Shown: piece by piece, positions 12,105-20,949 of the stretch
How positions within the stretch are numbered: the first letter of the stretch is position 1
Layout: each line of letters opens with the position of its first letter
DNA from: Gaertneriomyces semiglobifer
Lineage: Eukaryota > Chytridiomycota > Chytridiomycetes > Spizellomycetales > Spizellomycetaceae
NCBI GenBank assembly: GCA_025558075.1
Contig: JAHLKF010000013.1
Coordinates: forward strand, 248,001-312,000
Length of the DNA stretch: 64,000 nt
Direction: 5' to 3'
Position numbers and translations under genes: made by a program
The notes under the pieces: model-generated
The model's input: only the letters and a program-made list of their open reading frames with translations
The model's database searches: none
Told to the model about the DNA's origin: nothing

Positions 12105-13463
12105 ATGGAGCGAGTTGAAGTCGATGTTACAAAGCTTAATCCGCTATCCCCGGAAGTCATTTCCAAGCAGGCTACGATCAACATTGGTACCATTGGACAT
12201 GTAGCACACGGCAAGTCCACTGTTGTCAAGGCTATCTCAGGAGTGCAGACGGTCAGGTTCAAGAACGAACTGGAGAGAAATATTACCATCAAACTTGGGT
12301 ATGCCAATGCAAAAGTTTTCAAGTGTGATCGTGAGGAATGTCCTCGGCCCGGATGTTACACATCTCGTCGTAGTGATACTGAGGAGGGCTTTGAGTGCCC
12401 GCAATGCCATAAAGGTTCTATGAAACTCCTAAGACACGTTTCGTTCGTCGATTGTCCTGGACACGATATTCTTATGGCTACTATGCTGAACGGTGCCGCG
12501 GTGATGGATGCCGCGCTGCTGCTTATCGCCGGTAACGAATCCTGCCCACAACCTCAAACATCAGAACATCTTGCAGCTATTGAAATCATGAAGCTTCAAC
12601 ACATTATTATCCTTCAGAACAAAGTCGACCTGATCAAGGAGAGCGCCGCTGAGGAACATTATCAGAGTATTCTCAAATTCATTAAGGGGACTGTTGCCGA
12701 TTCTGCCCCTGTGATCCCTATCTCCGCGCAATTGAAATACAACATTGATGCCATCAACGAGTACATTGTGAAGAAAATTCCGGTACCAATCCGCGATTTC
12801 AGCGCAGATCCTCGTTTGATCGTCATTCGTTCATTTGATGTAAACAAACCTGGTGCAGAAGTTACCGACCTGAAAGGTGGTGTTGCTGGTGGATCACTGT
12901 TATGTGGTGTCTTAAGGCTGGGAGATGAGATTGAAGTTCGCCCGGGAATTGTCACAAAGGATGCGGACGGAAAGGTCAAATGCCAGCCAATTTACTCGAG
13001 GATCGTAACCCTGCTCGCGGAACAAAACCAGCTCAAATTTGCCGTTCCCGGAGGTCTCATTGGTGTGGGTACCAAGGTCGACCCCACGCTTTGCAGAGCT
13101 GACCGTCTTGTTGGCCAAGTGCTCGGCGCCGTTGGTAAACTCCCATCAATTTACACGGAACTGGAAATTAACTACTTCCTTCTTCGACGACTACTCGGTG
13201 TTAAGTCTGAGGATAAAAAGCAAGCTAAGGTTCAAAAACTCGCTAAGGGCGAAGTACTCATGGTCAACATTGGTAGTACGTCAACAGGTGGAAGAGTGCT
13301 GAGTGTCAAGGAAGACATGGCTAAGATTGTCTTGAATACCCCCGCATGTACCGAAATCGGTGAAAAGATCGCTCTGAGCAGACGTATTGTCAAGCACTGG
13401 CGGTTGATTGGGTGGGGAACAATTAGGCGAGGCGTTACTATCGAACCCGAAGCACGGGTATAA
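12105..13463 (+). CDS. GCD11: Translation initiation factor eIF2 subunit gamma
   Basis: GTPase core of eIF2 that delivers initiator Met-tRNA to the 40S subunit. Single exon, 452 aa, close to the human length (472). G1 is GHVAHGKS, G3 is DCPGHD and G4 is NKVD. A four-cysteine zinc knuckle ([11 protein letters not shown], then CPQC) sits in the G domain, as in all eukaryotic and archaeal gamma subunits. Beta-barrel domains II and III follow. The switch I sequence [13 protein letters not shown] is intact. The ATG at 12105 is the first in frame and directly precedes the conserved [19 protein letters not shown]. Confidence 0.97.
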   Translation: MERVEVDVTKLNPLSPEVISKQATINIGTIGHVAHGKSTVVKAISGVQTVRFKNELERNITIKLGYANAKVFKCDREECPRPGCYTSRRSDTEEGFECPQCHKGSMKLLRHVSFVDCPGHDILMATMLNGAAVMDAALLLIAGNESCPQPQTSEHLAAIEIMKLQHIIILQNKVDLIKESAAEEHYQSILKFIKGTVADSAPVIPISAQLKYNIDAINEYIVKKIPVPIRDFSADPRLIVIRSFDVNKPGAEVTDLKGGVAGGSLLCGVLRLGDEIEVRPGIVTKDADGKVKCQPIYSRIVTLLAEQNQLKFAVPGGLIGVGTKVDPTLCRADRLVGQVLGAVGKLPSIYTELEINYFLLRRLLGVKSEDKKQAKVQKLAKGEVLMVNIGSTSTGGRVLSVKEDMAKIVLNTPACTEIGEKIALSRRIVKHWRLIGWGTIRRGVTIEPEARV

Positions 13464-13590
13464 ACAATGGGTAGAAGAAAGAAGTTATGTGACGAGTTAC
13501 TGGTAGGCTGGCTAGTGCCTTACGCGATTGTAATGGTTGGCATTTGATGAACATGATATGTATTTATACTTGCCAACAGCTAAACAAATT

Positions 13591-14924
13591 CTACTTGCTG
13601 AAAGCCGGCCGATACTTCATCACTAAAGGTTCTTCCAGGTTTGTCCAGAGTTCTCGTGCTATATACTCCATCGACCAAGCTTCTTGGAGGACTTGACCGT
13701 TATACCATAACTCGACCTGTGAATGACCTGCACGTGAGCTTTTATACTTACGCCTCTTGCATAGTGGACACAGGTTAAATACCTGCGTCACAGTCGGGGG
13801 CAATCGTTTCCGAACATGCTTTTTGAGTTGCGAAACAGTGGTCGCTGCCCTGGTCTTTAGAGATGAGGATGACAGTTGTGCGTGGGTAGGATCTATCCCA
13901 AGTGGTACGCAGTGATCTTCAAACCACCTGTAGGGATGAGATGAATGAAGATACCCTTGCCAACTACAATTCGAATACTAACTCAAGATCCAGACCAAGG
14001 GAGAAAGCGATGAGAGAATCACATGTAAGGGCGTCCAGGGTCGGCATCCCCTCGAAAGAAGATGCGCCCGATTCTGCTATTCTGTATTCATTGGAAAAAT
14101 TCCTTTGTTGCGTTCCATTACGATGTCGCCTAGAGGACCGTCTAGAAACATAACTCTCGGATACAGTCGGGATAGGGGTAAGTACGGAGTCGGCCGTTGG
14201 ACCTTCCATTTGTGATAGCTGTGCGGTCTGCTGAGCTGGAGTGGCGAAAGATCAGTAATACGTCTTTCGGTGAGTTGTCGTCATCGTCGTTGTAGTTACC
14301 TGCAAACTCCCTGATGTATTGGTGCTCCTTCGCTTCTAATCCAGGTATCATTAAATAAGCAATATTTTGCATGGTACGGTCAGGCCTGTCATAAACAGTC
14401 AGTACCCAGTGATATGTCATGGGGTACGGGAGTACTTGCTTCAGACATTGCAGCGGGTTCGCACCCAGCTCTTCATTACAGGTCGGACACCGTTTATAAA
14501 ACCCTTGAAACTTCCAGTTATTGTAGATGCACGTTTTGCAAACTGTCGCAAATGGATTAAGACCCAACTGGGAATTCAACGAGGAAAGGAGTTTCTTGGT
14601 ACGTACAAGTATGAAGACATGGATCGACAGTTGTTGCATCGACCAGATAGCCTTCGCACAGTGCACATATCAGAAACCTGCAGACATGCGTCAGAAGCGT
14701 ATTCGAAAGGCAACATTCCCACGCGTACTACCTATGCACCAAGCTTGGCTGTAAGATGCATGAAATAGATCTTAGCGCTTATAGGGTGAACCTGCATCTT
14801 GAAAACGTTGTACCATAAAAGTCATCTGGAACCCCGTGGTCAGCACTAACTTATCTGCCTGGGGAAAACGGGTACTCACATGCTTTCCATCCAACGTCGC
14901 TTTCTCTGTTTTATCCTCATTCAT
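13591..14924 (-). CDS. Polycomb-group RING finger protein (PCGF-like; RING + RAWUL)
   Basis: Homologue of the PCGF subunit of Polycomb repressive complex 1. Proposed minus-strand exons are 14924-14880, 14825-14814, 14748-14732, 14677-14607, 14542-14440, 14385-14300, 14235-13968, 13927-13783 and 13716-13591. The sum is 873 nt (290 aa) with every phase matching. The RING reads CALCEGYLVDATTV, then CLHT-FCKTC across an intron, then CPTCNEEL. The PCGF-specific linker DRTMQNIAYLMIPGLEAKE follows. The C-terminus is a RAWUL (ubiquitin-like) fold: TTVSQLKKHVRKRL joined over an intron to VELWYNGQ, ending MKYRPA. One intron (14386-14439) is GC-AG, and restoring LK-PDRTMQ requires it. Exons 2 and 3 are only 12 and 17 nt and are the least certain part. 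Confidence 0.88.
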
Positions 14925-15620
14925 CGATTGTTCCTGGCGCTGAAGTTATAAAGTGCTCAGGGCATCTGGTTGATCTGAAGGGACCATACCACTTGATGCG
15001 TTGGCAGGTCGCCGTTATTCGCCGCTTCCTGCGACGACAATTCGCTTGACATTTTTGAAAACTTGGTTTACCTCGGAGCTTATTTGTTTGGACCAAATTA
15101 CTAAAAGAAGTTACGACCGTCTATGTATAATTTAATCTGAGTAGCCATCTTTTGACTGTGGCCAGTAACCGTTTTCTGCCTACCTCTTGGTGATAAAGTG
15201 TTGGAACACAAAACAGGCGAATGTACTGAGGCTGCTAACATTGCATTTCCATTATGATGTATATATACGCTGTGTAGACCCACTCGTCAATCGGGGTGCT
15301 GGAAGGTATGCCTCATTAGTGCTGGTAAAAATCGAATCGAAGCGGTCGCGCTCCGCTAAAACTGCCAAAAACTTTCTTTGGAGTCTGTGTGAGCGAGAAT
15401 GCATTCATCGCGCCAGCAGTGAGCCTCTCACACCAAACTCTGCCCCCATTTATATAAAGGAGAACGCTCATCCGCTCTCGCTGCTGCTGTCGTTGACACT
15501 GTTGCCGTTGGGTATGTAGCTGCACATTCGGTTTCAAGTGAGCCTCTGAGATTGAGCCGCTACTGACTGAGGTTGCGCAGACGTATACTCTACTGAGCTC
15601 TTTTTACGTAAGAACCGGCG
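14925..15620. promoter_or_regulatory. Divergent intergenic region, PCGF gene and desaturase
   Basis: About 700 bp between divergent starts with no recognisable coding content. It holds an A/T-rich TATATATA-like word near 15259 and a clear TATA box near 15450, described separately. Confidence 0.5.
15449..15459 (+). promoter_or_regulatory. TATA box upstream of the desaturase gene
   Basis: The sequence TTTATATAAAG lies about 165 bp before the ATG at 15621 and is followed by a pyrimidine-rich, CTG-rich leader. The spacing is compatible with a core promoter for a regulated lipid-biosynthesis gene. Motif recognition only. Confidence 0.5.
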
Positions 15621-16855
15621 ATGTGTCAAGTTACTGGTTGCACACCGGACACCCTAAAGTGCCGCGCTACTAAGAGCGCGGCAGCCGATGTGGACGAGCA
15701 GTCAACGGACCATGCGGTGGTTGACCGCCGTCACCCTCTTTACTTAGGCGATTGGGAACGGTCGATCCCGCATGTACACGATGATATTGCCAAGGATGAC
15801 CTCGACGAACCGCATATCAAGCGAAAGCATGCCATCCTCGAGGCGCACCCAGAAATTAGGAATCTTTATGGCATAGATACCCGGACAAAGTGGATTACGT
15901 TCCTTGGCGCTGCGACTCAGGTTATCTTGGCTTATTACTTTGGAAAAATCAACAACCAATCGTGGTGGCCGTTACTCATTTGCTCGTATATCGTTGGCGC
16001 GAGCGTGACGCAGCTTTTTGGCGTCGTCATCCACGAAGCCACTCATGGCCTCTGCGGTCAAGGCCTGGGAATCAACCGCTTTGTCGGTTTCCTGGCTAAC
16101 GTCGGCATCCCTTTCCCTATCTACTCATCCTTCCGACGATACCATCTTGCGCACCATGCTTTTCAGGGCGTCGTGGGACGGGATCCGGATCTTCCGCTAG
16201 ACTGGGAGGTCAAGTTTATCAAGTCAAACCCACTTGCCAAAGTCTTGTTCCTTTTCTTTTACCCAATGATGTACGTTGTCCGCGGCGCGGCTATGCAAAA
16301 GAAGCCTTCACGTTGGGAGATTTACAACGTGCTCTTCACCCTTACGACGGACGCCCTGGTGGTTAAGTTTTGTGGATGGAGAGGCTTCTTTTATTTGTTC
16401 TTCTCCTTGTGGTTTGGATACGGTATTCATCCGGCTGCAGCACATTTCATCCAAGAGCATTTCACATTTGACGACGGCCAGGAGACTTACTCATACTACG
16501 GATGTCTGAATTGGTTCTTTTTGAACATTGGTTACCATAACGAACACCATGACTTTACAAAGGTGGGTGGTAAATTACTGTTGTACTGGAGCATGCAGCG
16601 GCTGCTCACGCTTTTTTGGCTCAGGTTCCATGGTCAAACTTGCCTAAGGTCCGCGCGGTGGCGCCTGAGTTCTATAATACTTTGGCGTACCATACTTCGT
16701 GGGTGATGGTGTTGGTCAATTTTGTTATCAAGAAGGATATCGGCCCCCAGAGCCGTGTAGGGAGGGATCTCGAGGATCACAGAAAGGGACGAAAGATGAT
16801 TGTGGAAAAGAAGAGGGCACAGGGAGAATCCTTAGCAGCTGATGCTGACGAGTAA
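15621..16855 (+). CDS. DES1: Sphingolipid delta(4)-desaturase (DEGS1 family)
   Basis: ER membrane di-iron enzyme that introduces the 4,5-trans double bond into dihydroceramide. Exons are 15621-16562 and 16625-16855 with a 62-nt intron (390 aa). The N-terminal DES signature HPLYLGDWE-like segment is followed by helices and the three histidine boxes: HEATH, HLAHH and HNEHHDF. The last box is completed with TKVPWSNLPKVRAVAPEFY across the intron, which is diagnostic for this subfamily. The C-terminal tail is lysine-rich. The N-terminus (about residues 1-35, Cys-containing) is longer than in animals. Confidence 0.95.
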
Positions 16856-17225
16856 ACCTTTTTTCTGTTTCTATCGCTAGTACGTAGTACCCGCCAGGAG
16901 GCTGTTCTTGAAATTGTGTGTTTTGCATTAATCTTATTGTACGTGAAATCATCTGCCCGCCTGTGTATCGCATCAAGAACAGGATAACATCAAATTGTAC
17001 GCGTTCACAGAGTCCCATCCTCCGCGGAAATGTCGGGTAATTAGTACTCCCATTGCCATGTCAACAGCGAGCGTAATGAGTTGCTGACGTAAACACTGAT
17101 GCGGATCTGCGTCTCGACCTTTTTGAGGTTCAAAAGGCCAACGTCCAGCTACGCAGCAGCAGCCTGTTGTTAATCAGAGACCGTCAACTCCATATTGTTG
17201 TTAGCCCTTGTGCGGATAGGCAGAA
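16856..17225. other. Intergenic region, desaturase to aminotransferase
   Basis: About 370 bp between same-strand genes. It should hold the 3' UTR of the desaturase and the promoter of the aminotransferase. I see no strong open frame, repeat or RNA structure. Confidence 0.4.
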
Positions 17226-18410
17226 ATGACCGCCCCTACATATCCTGGTCGCGTTGAACCCAGCACGATCGACTTTTCCAACATCGGTTTCGGTTACGTG
17301 AAAACCAACGGACATGTTCGGTACACTTGGCGCGAAGAGTCCGGCTGGGACGCAGGAGAGCTCGTGCCTCATTTTAACATTACGCTCGACATTGCAGCCA
17401 CTGTTTTACACTATGGACAATCCATTTTTGAAGGCCTCAAGGCATTTCGCATGAAGGACGGCAAGATCCGCATTTTCCGTCCTGACCTGAACGCACGAAG
17501 GATGATTAAGAGCTGCAAGGGAACATGCATGGCGGCACCAACTGAACAGATGTTCTTGGAGGCGGTTTTGAGGGCGGTCGAGTACAATAAGGAGTATGTG
17601 CCACCGTATGGGTCTAGTGGAGCTCTTTATATCCGTCCTTTCGTGTTTGGCAGTGGAGCACAGGTTGGATTGAGTCCCGCAACGGAGTACGTGTTTGCCG
17701 TTCTAGTGGTACCAGTTGGTGAATACTACAAGGGAGGTATGGGATCTCCAGTGACTGCCGTGATCAAGCACAAGTTTGACAGGGCCGCTGCCTACGGAAG
17801 TGGTCAAATCAAAATGGGTGGTAACTATGCAGGATCCCTGGGACCAACTCTAGAGGCGAAGAAGAAGGGCTACACTGTGATGCTCTTTTTGGATGCAAAA
17901 GAAAACAAATATGTCGATGAGTTTTCGACTTCTAACTTTGCCGCCTTAACTGCCCCTGATGCAGAAGGCAAAAGAGTCTATGTGACTCCTAAATCTACGT
18001 CAGCGCTTGAATCCGTCACGAACCGGAGTTTGGCAGAGTTGGCTTATAAGTGGTTTGGTTGGCGCGTGGAAAGGAGACCGGTTGCTTGGGAAGAAGTCAG
18101 GTCGCGCGCTTTTAGCGAGGTCGCTGCATGTGGCACTGCAGTGATCATCTCGCCTGTGAAGGAAATACATCGCGAATTGCCTGTGGCCAAGCAGCCTCAG
18201 ACAAAAAAGGTGAAACCGAATCCAGACGATGTGTGGGGAGACGACGAGGAGGAGCCTGAGCAGACCGAGATGGAAATTGCAAAGATCGCTGAAACGGGGC
18301 AAGCCTTTGAGGGCTTCAAGCGATTGTATGATGCTTACCGAGCGCTACAGACCGGGGATCTCGAAGGGTGGGAAAACTTTGGGTGGATGTGGCCCGCAGA
18401 GGGAATTTAG
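17226..18410 (+). CDS. BAT1: Branched-chain amino-acid aminotransferase
   Basis: PLP enzyme (fold type IV) interconverting Leu/Ile/Val and their 2-oxo acids. Single exon, 394 aa. The PLP lysine is in SGQIKMGGNYAGS (about residue 196), and substrate-loop residues are in FEGLKAFR and YIRPFVFGSG. The C-terminal helix with GDLEGWENFGWMWP ends the fold. There is no obvious presequence, so a cytosolic form is likely. An unusual Lys/Pro then acidic insertion (about residues 321-352, including WGDDEEEPEQTE) interrupts the C-terminal region between the ISPVKEI strand and the last helices. Confidence 0.96.
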   Translation: MTAPTYPGRVEPSTIDFSNIGFGYVKTNGHVRYTWREESGWDAGELVPHFNITLDIAATVLHYGQSIFEGLKAFRMKDGKIRIFRPDLNARRMIKSCKGTCMAAPTEQMFLEAVLRAVEYNKEYVPPYGSSGALYIRPFVFGSGAQVGLSPATEYVFAVLVVPVGEYYKGGMGSPVTAVIKHKFDRAAAYGSGQIKMGGNYAGSLGPTLEAKKKGYTVMLFLDAKENKYVDEFSTSNFAALTAPDAEGKRVYVTPKSTSALESVTNRSLAELAYKWFGWRVERRPVAWEEVRSRAFSEVAACGTAVIISPVKEIHRELPVAKQPQTKKVKPNPDDVWGDDEEEPEQTEMEIAKIAETGQAFEGFKRLYDAYRALQTGDLEGWENFGWMWPAEGI

Positions 18411-18689
18411 ATATTACGACTGGTAGACTAGCCTCTTGCAGACAGACGTAGATGCACATACGCAGTTCGTCGTGTTACATACATTTGTTGCTAAGGACCG
18501 AACGGAATGACACTCAATCACGTTAAGTCACGTTACGCCTGGTTTGGAACTAGCGCCGCACTCTTGCATTCCAATCTTTGCAGCGTCCTCGCTCAGCATC
18601 CCTACACACCATACGCACTAAGAATCGCATTCCTTAACTCCATAGTGGGCCCCTGATCAGTGGTGTGGAGATCTAACAAGGTATCATAG

Positions 18690-19682
18690 CTAATCGGCGG
18701 ACCAGGGATCAACGGTTAGCCATGGCCTGCCATCCGTCTCCCTAGCGTATTCTTCTGCGCTTTTCACAGTGAATCGCTCTCCTTTCGGGTTCAATAACTC
18801 GTTTGAATTGCTGTGGGAATAATCGTATACACCTTGAGCCATGAGGATGGGTATTAGTGGACCTAGCCTGTCGGCTGGGATCGTTTGACGTATTTGTTCA
18901 TACTCTGAAATGGCGGTTTCCAAAGGGATATACACCCGCTTGACAGGCTTCCCTGAAGCGGCATCCATAATGTCTGCGTATCGGTTCAATGTTTCACAAG
19001 CAGAGTACACTCGAATTTTCGATGGTAGTACGTCTGGCTGCCTATATGCCAATAGAACTGCCTGTAACGCATAAGAACCGACATCTTGATCACTCGTCAT
19101 TGCGACCGGTACATTCCCGTCCCCGACTATTCTCCATTCGCCCTTAGCTGAGTCCAGTCCGAACCAACGACATATGGATGTTTCGAGAATCAAGGACACG
19201 TACATGGCGTACGGCCTGATTCCTTTTTCTTCGATTGCATTGAAGTATTTCCGCTTGGACATAAGCACCGCATTGGTTTGTGAATACTCTGTTGACGTAT
19301 GATCTGTTCCCCATTCCGACGGAAAGTATACTTGAACTCCGGCCTGTGAAGCGGCATCGAGCAGAACATACTTGTTCTTTTCGTAATTACCTCGAGTGCC
19401 CATTGCGGAAACCAGAACATGCACGCCAGTTAGTGCCGCCAACAGAGAATCCGGATTGCCATAATCTATCTCATGAATGGTGGGAGTGGCTTCCTCAGTT
19501 GTTGAATCCACTCTGAGGAGCTTACGAAAGCGTGAGGGCGAGGCATCCGTTGTAAGAATGCGGAGATTTGCAATCGAGCGAGTATGCAGCGCCTCGAGGA
19601 ATGCAGGGACGAGCATTCCTCCTATATAACCAGTCGCTCCAACAAGAGCCACGGTGGGCGCATCACGTGCTATGCTAGCCAT
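18690..19682 (-). CDS. NmrA-like / isoflavone-reductase-like NAD(P)-binding protein
   Basis: Atypical short-chain dehydrogenase/reductase fold of 330 aa, single exon. The N-terminal nucleotide-binding loop is GATGYIGG. The sequence then follows the NmrA pattern: LVSAMGTRGNYEKN, a YFPSEWGTD segment, and the lysine of the PCBER/NmrA type in SKRKYFNAIEEKGIRP. Members are redox-sensing regulators or reductases; substrate and role cannot be decided here. It is convergent with the aminotransferase and divergent from HscB. Confidence 0.85.
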   Translation of the reverse strand: MASIARDAPTVALVGATGYIGGMLVPAFLEALHTRSIANLRILTTDASPSRFRKLLRVDSTTEEATPTIHEIDYGNPDSLLAALTGVHVLVSAMGTRGNYEKNKYVLLDAASQAGVQVYFPSEWGTDHTSTEYSQTNAVLMSKRKYFNAIEEKGIRPYAMYVSLILETSICRWFGLDSAKGEWRIVGDGNVPVAMTSDQDVGSYALQAVLLAYRQPDVLPSKIRVYSACETLNRYADIMDAASGKPVKRVYIPLETAISEYEQIRQTIPADRLGPLIPILMAQGVYDYSHSNSNELLNPKGERFTVKSAEEYARETDGRPWLTVDPWSAD

Positions 19683-19881
19683 GCTTGGTGAGCGCTTGAG
19701 CGGTGGAATTTTCTTTGAGCAGACCTTCGCTGCTCGCTTTCCAAAAAGTCTGGTAACTGGTGGTGATGTCGCTATTGGTCTTCAAATTTACGTTTCGGGA
19801 TAACATGCGCGCGTAAGGCCTGGTTGGACTTCCAAAAAAGTTGCTCGCACAACACTTGAGAGTTAACACATCACAATAGCA

Positions 19882-20640
19882 ATGTCTAGGTATTCCATAA
19901 CCACAGGGCTGCGACATCTTGGCAGAGATATGCGAATCTGTCGGATACCTGTTTATCTTCCGCGCAAAACCATCATCCGGCTACACTCGAGCACTGGAAG
20001 CCGAGCAGAACCGAATCGCAAATGCTGGCATTGCGGTGCGGAAGTTCCACGCAACTCTATATTCTGCCCAGCAGAACCAAAGCTAATCCAGCCGCCACCT
20101 GCCAACCAGTCATATTATGACATTCTGGTTCCAGATGTGTCACCTTCCGAGGTGCCGTTTGCCTACGACATTGATGAGAAGAAGATGAAAAGGAGATTTT
20201 TACAAGTGCAACGGGATGTACATCCAGATGGCTTCGGAAGGAAGAGCAAAACGGAGCAACAGTGTGCGGACCTACAATCATCTCTACTGAACAAGGCATT
20301 TCAGACTTTGCGAGATCCCCTGTCGCGAGCCAAGTATCTGCTGAGCCTGAATCACCTATCCCTTGCTGAACATGAAGGGTTATCCGACCCTCATCTTTTG
20401 ATGGAAGTAATGGAAATTAGGGAGGCACTGGAAGAGGCATCAAGTCAACACGAAGTAGACAACATCAAAACAGAAAACGATCAGCGTATTGCTGAGACCG
20501 TTCAACGACTGTCGGATGCATTCCGAAGCCATGATCTTGAGATAGCCAAGAAACTCACAGCGCAATTACAATACTGGATGAATATCAAGAACGTCATCCG
20601 AGATTGGGCACCGGGGAAGAGAATTGATCTGCAGCATTAG
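19882..20640 (+). CDS. JAC1: Mitochondrial Fe-S cluster co-chaperone HscB/Jac1
   Basis: J-protein that stimulates the mitochondrial Hsp70 during transfer of Fe-S clusters from the scaffold. Single exon, 252 aa. A basic presequence (about residues 1-40) precedes an N-terminal metal-site motif CWHCG. The J domain contains the HPD motif (DVHPDGF). The C-terminal three-helix scaffold-binding domain runs from EHEGLSDPHLLMEVMEIREA onward. In animal HSCB the N-terminal site is two CxxC pairs; here the second is FCPAE, so one cysteine is missing. The ATG at 19882 is first in frame. Confidence 0.95.
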   Translation: MSRYSITTGLRHLGRDMRICRIPVYLPRKTIIRLHSSTGSRAEPNRKCWHCGAEVPRNSIFCPAEPKLIQPPPANQSYYDILVPDVSPSEVPFAYDIDEKKMKRRFLQVQRDVHPDGFGRKSKTEQQCADLQSSLLNKAFQTLRDPLSRAKYLLSLNHLSLAEHEGLSDPHLLMEVMEIREALEEASSQHEVDNIKTENDQRIAETVQRLSDAFRSHDLEIAKKLTAQLQYWMNIKNVIRDWAPGKRIDLQH

Positions 20641-20949
20641 GGCTTTCCAGAACCACAGTGTATACTTAAATAGTTTTGTTCACTACAACATAGCACAGAC
20701 TAGGTACTAGCAACTCTATACATGTGTGCTCGCTGGCGACGTTAAATCACTACTATAAGGAGCATTGCTGCTGTAGTTCTTAGTCTCTTTATCGTAGCGT
20801 CAACATACCTGTTCTATTTGTTCTTTTGGACTGCCCGATGTATTCAAAAGCTTCAAATGTAGTCATCTTTGATCATTTCTGATCGCCGATGTGAGTACAG
20901 TGAGAAGCGTGATTTGTAAAGGACTACATCAATCCTTTTTACAAGAACC
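20641..20949. other. 3' flank shared by HscB and Fanzor (convergent)
   Basis: About 310 bp between two convergent stop codons. The half next to the Fanzor stop contains nested inverted repeats, described as a putative RNA. The half next to HscB shows no strong signal. The outer end of the Fanzor element must fall in this interval or overlap it, but no terminal repeat is obvious to me. Confidence 0.45.
20850..20949 (-). ncRNA. Putative Fanzor omega-RNA (guide scaffold)
   Basis: Directly 3' of the Fanzor stop, on the same strand, sit nested complementary segments. ATGTAGTC (20857-20864) pairs with GACTACAT (20922-20929). Inside them GATCA (20871-20875) and TGATC (20880-20884) form a hairpin with a 4-nt TTTC loop. 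AAAGGA (20918-20923) can alternatively pair with TCCTTT (20933-20938). In TnpB/Fanzor systems the guide scaffold is encoded at the 3' end of the nuclease gene and runs into the flank, so position and structure fit. The boundaries and the guide segment are inferred and cannot be fixed without other copies or RNA data. Confidence 0.5.
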
